A model generated the notes under the pieces. It saw only the letters and a program-made list of their open reading frames with translations, made no database searches and was not told the DNA's origin. From Argentina anserina (lineage: Eukaryota; Streptophyta; Magnoliopsida; Rosales; Rosaceae), in contig NW_026089400.1 of NCBI RefSeq assembly GCF_933775445.1, forward strand, positions 186,001-250,000: 64,000 nucleotides of DNA. The letters run 5' to 3'. This document shows positions 30,001 through 44,639 of the stretch, piece by piece. Made by a program: the position numbers and the translations under genes. Numbering within the stretch: position 1 is the first letter of the stretch; the number at the start of each line of letters is the position of its first letter.

Positions 30001-33000
30001 TCAAATACAATAGAAACTCGCATCAGAAGCCTTACAGAAAGATACTCAAACAAGAAATGAAAAGATACACAATTGGAATAGTAAAGATACCCAAACGATG
30101 TAAAGATACACAATTGGAATAGTAAAGATACGCAAACGATGTAAAGATACTCAGTTTGAAAGAAACACACTCCCACACTTGCAAAACTCTCAAATTCAAT
30201 AGAAACTCGCATCAGAAAGCCTTACAGAAAGATACTCAAACGAGAAATGAAAAGATACACAATTGGAATAGTAAAGATACGCAAACGATGTAAAGATACC
30301 CAGTTTGAAAGAAACACACTCCCACAATTGCAAAACTCTCAAATACAATAGAAACTCGCATCAGAAGCCTTACAGAAAGATACTCAAACGAGAAATGAAA
30401 TGATACACAATTGGAATAGTAAAGATACGCAAACGATATAAAGATAGTTTGAAAGAAACACACTCGTACACTTACAAAACTCTCAAATTCAATAGAAACT
30501 CGCATCAGAAAGCGTTACAGAAAGATACTCGAACGAGAAATGAAAAGATACACAATTGGAATAGTAAAGATACGCAAACGATGTAAAGATACTAAGTTTG
30601 AAAGAAACACACTCTCACACTTGCAAAACTCTCAAATACAATAGAAACTCGCATCAGAAGCCTTACAGAAAGATACTCAAACGAGAAATGAAAAGATACA
30701 CAATTGGAATAGTAAAGATACGCAAACGATGTAAAGATACTCAGTTTGAAAGAAACACACTCCCACACTTGCAAAACTCTCTAATACAATAGAAACTCGC
30801 ATCAGAAGCCTTACAGAAAGATACTCAAACGAGAAATGAAAAGATACACAATTGGAATAGTAAAGATACCAAAACGATGTAAAGATACACAATTGGAATA
30901 GTAAAGATACGCAAACGATGTAAAGATACACAATTGGAATAGTAAAGATACGCAAACAATTTTAAGATACTCAGTTTGAAAGAAACACACTCCCACACTT
31001 GCAAAACTCTCAAATACAATAGAAACTCGCATCAGAAGCCTTACATAAAGATACTCAAACGAGAAATGAAAAGATACACAATTGGAATAGTAAAGATAGG
31101 CACACGATCTAAAGATACAGAATTGGAATAGTAAAGATACGCAAACGATGTAAAGATACACAATTGGAATAGTAAAGATACGCAAACGATGTAAAGATAC
31201 TCAGTTTGAAAGAAACACACTCCCACACTTGCAAAACTCTCTAATACAATAGAAACTCGCATCAGAAGCCTTACAGAAAGATACTCAAACGAGAAATGAA
31301 AAGATACACAATTGGAATAGTAAAGATACCAAAACGATGTAAAGGTACACAATTGGAATAGTAAAGATACGCAAACGATGTAAAGATACACAATTGGAAT
31401 AGTAAAGATACGCAAACGATGTAAAGATACTCAGTTTGAAAGAAACACACTCCCACACTTGCAAAACTCTCAAATTCAATAGAAACTCGCATCAGAAAGC
31501 CTTACAGAAAGATACTCAAACGAGAAATGAAAAGATACACAATTGGAATAGTAAAGATACGCAAACGATGTAAAGATACACAATTGGAATAGTAAAGATA
31601 CGCAAACGATGTAAAGATACTCAGTTTGAAAGAAACACACTCCCACACTTGCAAAACTCTCAAATTCAATAGAAACTCGCATCAGAAAGCCTTACAGAAA
31701 GATACTCAAATGAGAAATGAAAAGATACACAATTGGAATAGTAAAGATACGCAAACGATGTAAAGATACTCAATTGGAATAGTAAAGATACGCAAACGAT
31801 GTAAAGATACTCAGTTTGAAAGAAACACACTCTCACACTTGCAAAACTCTCAAATACAATAGAAACTAGCATTAGAAGTCTTACAAAAAGATACTCAAAC
31901 GAGAAATGAAAAGATACACAATTGGAATAGTAAAGATACGGAAACGATGTAAAGATACTCAGTTTGAAAGAAACACACACCCACACTTGCAAAACTCTCA
32001 AATACAATAGAAACTCGCATCAGAAGCCTTACAGAAAGATACTCAAACAAGAAATGAAAAGATACACAATTGGAATAGTAAAGATACCCAAACGATGTAA
32101 AGATACACAATTGGAATAGTAAAGATACGCAAACGATGTAAAGATACTCAGTTTGAAAGAAACACACTCCCACACTTGCAAAACTCTCAAATTCAATAGA
32201 AACTCGCATCAGAAAGCCTTACAGAAAGATACTCAAACGAGAAATGAAAAGATACACAATTGGAATAGTAAAGATACGCAAACGATGTAAAGATACCCAG
32301 TTTGAAAGAAACACACTCCCACAATTGCAAAACTCTCAAATACAATAGAAACTCGCATCAGAAGCCTTACAGAAAGATACTCAAACGAGAAATGAAATGA
32401 TACACAATTGGAATAGTAAAGATACGCAAACGATATAAAGATAGTTTGAAAGAAACACACTCGTACACTTACAAAACTGTCAAATTCAATAGAAACTCGC
32501 ATCAGAAAGCGTTACAGAAAGATACTCGAACGAGAAATGAAAAGATACACAATTGGAATAGTAAAGATACGCAAACGATGTAAAGATACTAAGTTTGAAA
32601 GAAACACACTCTCACACTTGCAAAACTCTCAAATACAATAGAAACTCGCATCAGAAGCCTTACAGAAAGATACTCAAACGAGAAATGAAAAGATACACAA
32701 TTGGAATAGTAAAGATACGCAAACGATGTAAAGATACTCAGTTTGAAAGAAACACACTCCCACACTTGCAAAACTCTCAAATTCAATAGAAACTCGCATC
32801 AGAAGCCTTACAGAAAGATACTCAAACGAGAAACGAAAAGATACACAATTGGAATAGTAAAGATACGCAAACGAGAAATGAAAAGATACACAATTGGAAT
32901 AGTAAAGATACGCAAACGATGTAAAGATACTCAGTTTGAAAGAAACACACTCCCACACTTGCAAAATTCTCAAATTCAATAGAAACTCGCATCAGAAGCC

Positions 33001-36000
33001 TTACAGAAAGATACTCAAACGAGAAACGAAAAGATATACAATTGGAATAGTAAAGATACGCAAACGATGTAAAGATACTCAATTGGAATAGTAAAGATAC
33101 GCAAACGATGTAAAGATACTCAGTTTGAAAGAAACACACTCCCACACTTGCAAAATTCTCAAATTCAATAGAAACTCGCATCAGAAGCCTTACAGAAAGA
33201 TACTCAAACGAGAAATGAAAAGATACACAATTGGAATAGTAAAGATAGGCACACGATCTAAAGATACAGAATTGGAATAGTAAAGATACGCAAACGATGT
33301 AAAGATACACAATTGGAATAGTAAAGATACGCAAACGATGTAAAGATACTCAGTTTGAAAGAAACACACTCCCACACTTGCAAAACTCTCTAATACAATA
33401 GAAACTCGCATCAGAAACCTTACAGAAAGATACTCAAACGAGAAATGAAAAGATACACAATTGGAATAGTAAAGATACCAAAACGATGTAAAGATACACA
33501 ATTGGAATAGTAAAGATACGCAAACGATGTAAAGATACACAATTGGAATAGTAAAGATACGCAAACAATTTTAAGATACTCAGTTTGAAAGAAACACACT
33601 CCCACACTTGCAAAACTCTCAAATACAATAGAAACTCGCATCAGAAGCCTTACATAAAGATACTCAAACGAGAAATGAAAAGATACACAATTGGAATAGT
33701 AAAGATAGGCACACGATCTAAAGATACAGAATTGGAATAGTAAAGATACGCAAACGATGTAAAGATACACAATTGGAATAGTAAAGATACGCAAACGATG
33801 TAAAGATACTCAGTTTGAAAGAAACACACTCCCACACTTGCAAAACTCTCTAATACAATAGAAACTCGCATCAGAAGCCTTACAGAAAGATACTCAAACG
33901 AGAAATGAAAAGATACACAATTGGAATAGTAAAGATACCAAAACGATGTAAAGATACACAATTGGAATAGTAAAGATACGCAAACGATGTAAAGATACAC
34001 AATTGGAATAGTAAAGATACGCAAACGATGTAAAGATACTCAGTTTGAAAGAAACACACTCCCACACTTGCAAAACTCTCAAATTCAATAGAAACTCGCA
34101 TCAGAAAGCCTTACAGAAAGATACTCAAACGAGAAATGAAAAGATACACAATTGGAATAGTAAAGATACGCAAACGATGTAAAGATACACAATTGGAATA
34201 GTAAAGATACGCAAAAGATGTAAAGATACTCAGTTTGAAAGAAACACACTCCCACACTTGCAAAACTCTCAAATTCAATAGAAACTCGCATCAGAAAGCC
34301 TTACAGAAAGATACTCAAATGAGAAATGAAAAGATACACAATTGGAATAGTAAAGATACGCAAACGATGTAAAGATACTCAATTGGAATAGTAAAGATAC
34401 GCAAACGATGTAAAGATACTCAGTTTGAAAGAAACACACTCTCACACTTGCAAAACTCTCAAATACAATAGAAACTAGCATTAGAAGTCTTACAAAAAGA
34501 TACTCAAACGAGAAATGAAAAGATACACAATTGGAATAGTAAAGATAGGCACACGATCTAAAGATACAGAATTGGAATAGTAAAGATACGCAAACGATGT
34601 AAAGATACACAATTGGAATAGTAAAGATACGCAAACGATGTAAAGATACTCAGTTTGAAAGAAACACACTCCCACACTTGCAAAACTCTCTAATACAATA
34701 GAAACTCGCATCAGAAGCCTTACAGAAAGATACTCAAACGAGAAATGAAAAGATACACAATTGGAATAGTAAAGATACCAAAACGATGTAAAGATACACA
34801 ATTGGAATAGTAAAGATACGCAAACGATGTAAAGATACACAATTGGAATAGTAAAGATACGCAAACGATGTAAAGATACTCAGTTTGAAAGAAACACACT
34901 CCCACACTTGCAAAACTCTCAAATTCAATAGAAACTCGCATCAGAAAGCCTTACAGAAAGATACTCAAACGAGAAATGAAAAGATACACAATTGGAATAG
35001 TAAAGATACGCAAACGATGTAAAGATACACAATTGGAATAGTAAAGATACGCAAACGATGTAAAGATACTCAGTTTGAAAGAAACACACTCCCACACTTG
35101 CAAAATTCTCAAATTCAATAGAAACTCGCATCAGAAGCCTTACAGAAAGATACTCAAACGAGAAACGAAAAGATATACAATTGGAATAGTAAAGATACGC
35201 AAACGATGTAAAGATACTCAATTGGAATAGTAAAGATACGCAAACGATGTAAAGATACTCAGTTTGAAAGAAACACACTCCCACACTTGCAAAATTCTCA
35301 AATTCAATAGAAACTCGCATCAGAAGCCTTACAGAAAGATACTCAAACGAGAAATGAAAAGATACACAATTGGAATAGTAAAGATAGGCACACGATCTAA
35401 AGATACAGAATTGGAATAGTAAAGATACGCAAACGATGTAAAGATACACAATTGGAATAGTAAAGATACGCAAACGATGTAAAGATACTCAGTTTGAAAG
35501 AAACACACTCCCACACTTGCAAAACTCTCTAATACAATAGAAACTCGCATCAGAAACCTTACAGAAAGATACTCAAACGAGAAATGAAAAGATACACAAT
35601 TGGAATAGTAAAGATACCAAAACGATGTAAAGATACACAATTGGAATAGTAAAGATACGCAAACGATGTAAAGATACACAATTGGAATAGTAAAGATACG
35701 CAAACAATTTTAAGATACTCAGTTTGAAAGAAACACACTCCCACACTTGCAAAACTCTCAAATACAATAGAAACTCGCATCAGAAGCCTTACATAAAGAT
35801 ACTCAAACGAGAAATGAAAAGATACACAATTGGAATAGTAAAGATAGGCACACGATCTAAAGATACAGAATTGGAATAGTAAAGATACGCAAACGATGTA
35901 AAGATACACAATTGGAATAGTAAAGATACGCAAACGATGTAAAGATACTCAGTTTGAAAGAAACACACTCCCACACTTGCAAAACTCTCTAATACAATAG

Positions 36001-38850
36001 AAACTCGCATCAGAAGCCTTACAGAAAGATACTCAAACGAGAAATGAAAAGATACACAATTGGAATAGTAAAGATACCAAAACGATGTAAAGATACACAA
36101 TTGGAATAGTAAAGATACGCAAACGATGTAAAGATACACAATTGGAATAGTAAAGATACGCAAACGATGTAAAGATACTCAGTTTGAAAGAAACACACTC
36201 CCACACTTGCAAAACTCTCAAATTCAATAGAAACTCGCATCAGAAAGCCTTACAGAAAGATACTCAAACGAGAAATGAAAAGATACACAATTGGAATAGT
36301 AAAGATACGCAAACGATGTAAAGATACACAATTGGAATAGTAAAGATACGCAAAAGATGTAAAGATACTCAGTTTGAAAGAAACACACTCCCACACTTGC
36401 AAAACTCTCAAATTCAATAGAAACTCGCATCAGAAAGCCTTACAGAAAGATACTCAAATGAGAAATGAAAAGATACACAATTGGAATAGTAAAGATACGC
36501 AAACGATGTAAAGATACTCAATTGGAATAGTAAAGATACGCAAACGATGTAAAGATACTCAGTTTGAAAGAAACACACTCTCACACTTGCAAAACTCTCA
36601 AATACAATAGAAACTAGCATTAGAAGTCTTACAAAAAGATACTCAAACGAGAAATGAAAAGATACACAATTGGAATAGTAAAGATACGGAAACGATGTAA
36701 AGATACTCAGTTTGAAAGAAACACACTCCCACACTTGCAAAACTCTCAAATACAATAGAAACTCGCATCAGAAGCCTTACAGAAAGATACTCAAACAAGA
36801 AATGAAAAGATACACAATTGGAATAGTAAAGATACCCAAACGATGTCAAGATACACAATTGGAATAGTAAAGATACGCAAACGATGTAAAGATACTCAGT
36901 TTGAAAGAAACACACTCCCACACTTGCAAAACTCTCAAATTCAATAGAAACTCGCATCAGAAAGCCTTACAGAAAGATACTCAAACGAGAAATGAAAAGA
37001 TACACAATTGGAATAGTAAAGATACGCAAACGATGTAAAGATACCCAGTTTGAAAGAAACACACTCCCACAATTGCAAAACTCTCAAATACAATAGAAAC
37101 TCGCATCAGAAGCCTTACAGAAAGATACTCAAACGAGAAATGAAATGATACACAATTGGAATAGTAAAGATACGCAAACGATATAAAGATAGTTTGAAAG
37201 AAACACACTCGTACACTTACAAAACTCTCAAATTCAATAGAAACTCGCATCAGAAAGCGTTACAGAAAGATACTCGAACGAGAAATGAAAAGATACACAA
37301 TTGGAATAGTAAAGATACGCAAACGATGTAAAGATACTAAGTTTGAAAGAAACACACTCTCACACTTGCAAAACTCTCAAATACAATAGAAACTCGCATC
37401 AGAAGCCTTACAGAAAGATACTCAAACGAGAAATGAAAAGATACACAATTGGAATAGTAAAGATACGCAAACGATGTAAAGATACTCAGTTTGAAAGAAA
37501 CACACTCCCACACTTGCAAAACTCTCAAATTCAATAGAAACTCGCATCAGAAGCCTTACAGAAAGATACTCAAACGAGAAACGAAAAGATACACAATTGG
37601 AATAGTAAAGATACGCAAACGAGAAATGAAAAGATACACAATTGGAATAGTAAAGATACGCAAACGATGTAAAGATACTCAGTTTGAAAGAAACACACTC
37701 CCACACTTGCAAAATTCTCAAATTCAATAGAAACTCGCATCAGAAGCCTTACAGAAAGATACTCAAACGAGAAACGAAAAGATACACAATTGGAATAGTA
37801 AAGATACGCAAACGATGTAAAGATACTCAATTGGAATAGTAAAGATACGCAAACGATGTAAAGATACTCAGTTTGAAAGAAACACACTCCCACACTTGCA
37901 AAATTCTCAAATTCAATAGAAACTCGCATCAGAAGCCTTACAGAAAGATACTCAAACGAGAAATGAAAAGATACACAATTGGAATAGTAAAGATAGGCAC
38001 ACGATCTAAAGATACAGAATTGGAATAGTAAAGATACGCAAACGATGTAAAGATACACAATTGGAATAGTAAAGATACGCAAACGATGTAAAGATACTCA
38101 GTTTGAAAGAAACACACTCCCACACTTGCAAAACTCTCTAATACAATAGAAACTCGCATCAGAAACCTTACAGAAAGATACTCAAACGAGAAATGAAAAG
38201 ATACACAATTGGAATAGTAAAGATACCAAAACGATGTAAAGATACACAATTGGAATAGTAAAGATACGCAAACGATGTAAAGATACACAATTGGAATAGT
38301 AAAGATACGCAAACAATTTTAAGATACTCAGTTTGAAAGAAACACACTCCCACACTTGCAAAACTCTCAAATACAATAGAAACTCGCATCAGAAGCCTTA
38401 CATAAAGATACTCAAACGAGAAATGAAAAGATACACAATTGGAATAGTAAAGATAGGCACACGATCTAAAGATACAGAATTGGAATAGTAAAGATACGCA
38501 AACGATGTAAAGATACACAATTGGAATAGTAAAGATACGCAAACGATGTAAAGATACTCAGTTTGAAAGAAACACACTCCCACACTTGCAAAACTCTCTA
38601 ATACAATAGAAACTCGCATCAGAAGCCTTACAGAAAGATACTCAAACGAGAAATGAAAAGATACACAATTGGAATAGTAAAGATACCAAAACGATGTAAA
38701 GATACACAATTGGAATAGTAAAGATACGCAAACGATGTAAAGATACACAATTGGAATAGTAAAGATACGCAAACGATGTAAAGATACTCAGTTTGAAAGA
38801 AACACACTCCCACACTTGCAAAACTCTCAAATTCAATAGAAACTCGCATC
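27060..38850. repeat. Higher-order repeat domain with 2609, 1997 and 4748-bp spacings
   Basis: CGTACACTTA occurs at 27856, 30465, 32462 and 37210, giving steps of 2609, 1997 and 4748 bp. The GATAGGCACACGATC block and its neighbours recur with matching offsets; for example, the blocks near 28.6 and 33.2 kb are 4606 bp apart (2609+1997). The copies look like overlapping products of several unequal exchanges rather than one regular unit. Confidence 0.8.
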
Positions 38851-40449
38851 AGAAAGCCTTACAGAAAGATACTCAAACGAGAAATGAAAAGATACACAAT
38901 TGGAATAGTAAAGATACGCAAACGATGTAAAGATACACAATTGGAATAGTAAAGATACGCAAACAATTTTAAGATACTCAGTTTGAAAGAAACACACTCC
39001 CACACTTGCAAAACTCTCAAATACAATAGAAACTCGCATCAGAAGCCTTACATAAAGATACTCAAACGAGAAATGAAAAGATACACAATTGGAATAGTAA
39101 AGATAGGCACACGATCTAAAGATACAGAATTGGAATAGTAAAGATACGCAAACGATGTAAAGATACACAATTGGAATAGTAAAGATACGCAAACGATGTA
39201 AAGATACTCAGTTTGAAAGAAACACACTCCCACACTTGCAAAACTCTCTAATACAATAGAAACTCGCATCAGAAGCCTTACAGAAAGATACTCAAACGAG
39301 AAATGAAAAGATACACAATTGGAATAGTAAAGATACCAAAACGATGTAAAGATACACAATTGGAATAGTAAAGATACGCAAACGATGTAAAGATACACAA
39401 TTGGAATAGTAAAGATACGCAAACGATGTAAAGATACTCAGTTTGAAAGAAACACACTCCCACACTTGCAAAACTCTCAAATTCAATAGAAACTCGCATC
39501 AGAAAGCCTTACAGAAAGATACTCAAACGAGAAATGAAAAGATACACAATTGGAATAGTAAAGATACGCAAACGATGTAAAGATACACAATTGGAATAGT
39601 AAAGATACGCAAACGATGTAAAGATACTCAGTTTGAAAGAAACACACTCCCACACTTGCAAAACTCTCAAATTCAATAGAAACTCGCATCAGAAACCCTT
39701 ACAGAAAGATACTCAAACGAGAAATGAAAAGATACACAATTGTAATAGTAAATATACGCAAACGATGTAAAGATACACAATTGGAATAGTAAAGATACGC
39801 AAACAATTTTAAGATACTCAGTTTGAAAGAAACACACTCCCACACTTGCAAAACTCTCAAATACAATAGAAACTCGCATCAGAAGCCTTACAGAAAGATA
39901 CTCAAACGAGAAATGAAAAGATACACAATTGGAATAGTAAAGATACCCAAACGATGTAAAGATACACAATTGGAATAGTAAAGATACGCAAACGATGTAA
40001 AGATACTCAGTTTGAAAGAAACACACTCCCACACTTGCAAAACTCTCAAATTCAATAGAAACTCGCATCAGAAGCCTTACAGAAAGATACTCAAACGAGA
40101 AATGAAAAGATACACAATTGGAATAGTAAAGATACGCAAACGAGAAATGAAAAGATACACAATTGGAATAGTAAAGATACGCAAACGATGTAAAGATACT
40201 CAGTTTGAAAGAAACACACTCCCACACTTGCAAAACTCTCAAATTCAATAGAAACTCTCATCAGAAAGCCTTACAGAAAGATACTCAAACGAGAAATGAA
40301 AAGATACACAATTGGAATAGTAAAGATACGCAAACGATGTAAAGATACACAGTTTGAAAGAAACACACTCCCACACTTGCAAAACTCTCAAATACAATAG
40401 AATCTCGCATCAGAAAGCCTTACAGAAAGATACTCAAACGAGAAATGAA

Positions 40450-42268
40450 AAGATACACAATTGGAATAGTAAAGATACGCAAACGATGTAAAGATACTCA
40501 GTTTGAAAGAAACACACTCCCACACTTGCAAAACTCTCAAATACAATAGAAACTCGCATCAGAAGCCTTACAGAAAGATACTTAAACGAGAACTGAAAAG
40601 ATACACAATTGGAATAGTAAAGATACGCAAACGATGTAAAGATACACAGTTTGAAAGAAACACACTCCCACACTTGCAAAATTCTCAAATTCAATAGAAA
40701 CTCGCATCAGAAAGCCTTACATAAAGATACTCAAACGAGAAATAAAAAGATACACAATTGGAATAGTAAAGATACGCAAACGATGTAAAGATACTCAGTT
40801 TGAAAGAAACACACTCCCACACTTGCAAAACTCTCAAATTCAATAGAAACTCGCATCAGAAAGCCTTACAGAAAGATACTCAAACGAGAAATGAAAAGAT
40901 ACACAATGGGAATAGTAAAGATACGCAAACGATGTAAAGATACTCAGTTTGAAAGAAACACACTCCCACACTTGCAAAACTCTCAAATTCAATAGAAACT
41001 CGCATCAGAAGCCTTACAGAAAGATACTCAAACGAGAAACGAAAAGATATACAATTGGAATAGTAAAGATACGCAAACGATGTAAAGATACTCAATTGGA
41101 ATAGTAAAGATACGCAAACGATGTAAAGATACTCAGTTTGAAAGAAACACACTCCCACACTTGCAAAATTCTCAAATTCAATAGAAACTCGCATCAGAAG
41201 CCTTACAGAAAGATACTCAAACGAGAAATGAAAAGATACACAATTGGAATAGTAAAGATAGGCACACGATCTAAAGATACAGAATTGGAATAGTAAAGAT
41301 ACGCAAACGATGTAAAGATACACAATTGGAATAGTAAAGATACGCAAACGATGTAAAGATACTCAGTTTGAAAGAAACACACTCCCACACTTGCAAAACT
41401 CTCAAATACAATAGAAACTCGCATCAGAAGCCTTACAGAAAGATACTTAAACGAGAACTGAAAAGATACACAATTGGAATAGTAAAGATACGCAAACGAT
41501 GTAAAGATACACAGTTTGAAAGAAACACACTCCCACACTTGCAAAATTCTCAAATTCAATAGAAACTCGCATCAGAAAGCCTTACATAAAGATACTCAAA
41601 CGAGAAATAAAAAGATACACAATTGGAATAGTAAAGATACGCAAACGATGTAAAGATACTCAGTTTGAAAGAAACACACTCCCACACTTGCAAAACTCTC
41701 AAATTCAATAGAAACTCGCATCAGAAAGCCTTACAGAAAGATACTCAAACGAGAAATGAAAAGATACACAATGGGAATAGTAAAGATACGCAAACGATGT
41801 AAAGATACTCAGTTTGAAAGAAACACACTCCCACACTTGCAAAACTCTCAAATTCAATAGAAACTCGCATCAGAAGCCTTACAGAAAGATACTCAAACGA
41901 GAAACGAAAAGATATACAATTGGAATAGTAAAGATACGCAAACGATGTAAAGATACTCAATTGGAATAGTAAAGATACGCAAACGATGTAAAGATACTCA
42001 GTTTGAAAGAAACACACTCCCACACTTGCAAAATTCTCAAATTCAATAGAAACTCGCATCAGAAGCCTTACAGAAAGATACTCAAACGAGAAATGAAAAG
42101 ATACACAATTGGAATAGTAAAGATAGGCACACGATCTAAAGATACAGAATTGGAATAGTAAAGATACGCAAACGATGTAAAGATACACAATTGGAATAGT
42201 AAAGATACGCAAACGATGTAAAGATACTCAGTTTGAAAGAAACACACTCCCACACTTGCAAAACTCTC
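40450..42268. repeat. 865-bp tandem duplication in the satellite
   Basis: The rare variant ACTTAAACGAGAACTG, the GAAATAAAAAG variant and ACAATGGGAATAG each recur 865 bp apart, giving about 2.1 copies. The same variants also occur near 26.3-26.7 kb and 44.0-44.4 kb, at offsets of 14227 and 17707 bp from the 26-kb copy. Confidence 0.85.
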
Positions 42269-44639
42269 TAATACAATAGAAACTCGCATCAGAAACCTTA
42301 CAGAAAGATACTCAAACGAGAAATGAAAAGATACACAATTGGAATAGTAAAGATACCAAAACGATGTAAAGATACACAATTGGAATAGTAAAGATACGCA
42401 AACGATGTAAAGATACACAATTGGAATAGTAAAGATACGCAAACAATTTTAAGATACTCAGTTTGAAAGAAACACACTCCCACACTTGCAAAACTCTCAA
42501 ATACAATAGAAACTCGCATCAGAAGCCTTACATAAAGATACTCAAACGAGAAATGAAAAGATACACAATTGGAATAGTAAAGATAGGCACACGATCTAAA
42601 GATACAGAATTGGAATAGTAAAGATACGCAAACGATGTAAAGATACACAATTGGAATAGTAAAGATACGCAAACGATGTAAAGATACTCAGTTTGAAAGA
42701 AACACACTCCCACACTTGCAAAACTCTCTAATACAATAGAAACTCGCATCAGAAGCCTTAAAGAAAGAAACTCAAACGAGAAATGAAAAGATACACAATT
42801 GGAATAGTAAAGATACCAAAACGATGTAAAGATACACAATTGGAATAGTAAAGATACGCAAACGATGTAAAGATACACAATTGGAATAGTAAAGATACGC
42901 AAACGATGTAAAGATACTCAGTTTGAAAGAAACACACTCCCACACTTGCAAAACTCTCAAATTCAATAGAAACTCGCATCAGAAAGCCTTACAGAAAGAT
43001 ACTCAAACGAGAAATGAAAAGATACACAATTGGAATAGTAAAGATACGCAAACGATGTAAAGATACACAATTGGAATAGTAAAGATACGCAAACGATGTA
43101 AAGATACTCAGTTTGAAAGAAACACACTCCCAGACTTGCAAAACTCTCAAATTCAATAGAAACTCGCATCAGAAAGCCTTACAGAAAGATACTCAAACGA
43201 GAAATGAAAAGATACACAATTGTAATAGTAAATATACGCAAACGATGTAAAGATACACAATTGGAATAGTAAAGATACGCAAACAATTTTAAGATACTCA
43301 GTTTGAAAGAAACACACTCCCACACTTGCAAAACTCTCAAATACAATAGAAACTCGCATCAGAAGCCTTACAGAAAGATACTCAAACGAGAAATGAAAAG
43401 ATACACAATTGGAATAGTAAAGATACCCAAACGATGTAAAGATACACAATTGGAATAGTAAAGATACGCAAACGATGTAAAGATACTCAGTTTGAAAGAA
43501 ACACACTCCCACACTTGCAAAACTCTCAAATTCAATAGAAACTCGCATCAGAAGCCTTACAGAAAGATACTCAAACGAGAAACGAAAAGATACACAATTG
43601 GAATAGTAAAGATACGCAAACGAGAAATGAAAAGATACACAATTGGAATAGTAAAGATACGCAAACGATGTAAAGATACTCAGTTTGAAAGAAACACACT
43701 CCCACACTTGCAAAACTCTCAAATTCAATAGAAACTCTCATCAGAAAGCCTTACAGAAAGATACTCAAACGAGAAATGAAAAGATACACAATTGGAATAG
43801 TAAAGATACGCAAACGATGTAAAGATACACAGTTTGAAAGAAACACACTCCCACACTTGCAAAACTCTCAAATACAATAGAATCTCGCATCAGAAAGCCT
43901 TACAGAAAGATACTCAAACGAGAAATGAAAAGATACACAATTGGAATAGTAAAGATACGCAAACGATGTAAAGATACTCAGTTTGAAAGAAACACACTCC
44001 CACACTTGCAAAACTCTCAAATACAATAGAAACTCGCATCAGAAGCCTTACAGAAAGATACTTAAACGAGAACTGAAAAGATACACAATTGGAATAGTAA
44101 AGATACGCAAACGATGTAAAGATACACAGTTTGAAAGAAACACACTCCCACACTTGCAAAATTCTCAAATTCAATAGAAACTCGCATCAGAAAGCCTTAC
44201 ATAAAGATACTCAAACGAGAAATAAAAAGATACACAATTGGAATAGTAAAGATACGCAAACGATGTAAAGATACTCAGTTTGAAAGAAACACACTCCCAC
44301 ACTTGCAAAACTCTCAAATTCAATAGAAACTCGCATCAGAAAGCCTTACAGAAAGATACTCAAACGAGAAATGAAAAGATACACAATGGGAATAGTAAAG
44401 ATACGCAAACGATGTAAAGATACTCAGTTTGAAAGAAACACACTCCCACACTTGCAAAACTCTCAAATTCAATAGAAACTCTCATCAGAAAGCCTTACAG
44501 AAAGATACTCAAACGAGAAATGAAAAGATACACAATTGGAATAGTAAAGATACGCAAACGATATAAAGATACACAGTTTGAAAGAAACACACTCCCACAC
44601 TTGCAAAACTCTCAAATACAATAGAAACTCTCATCAGAA

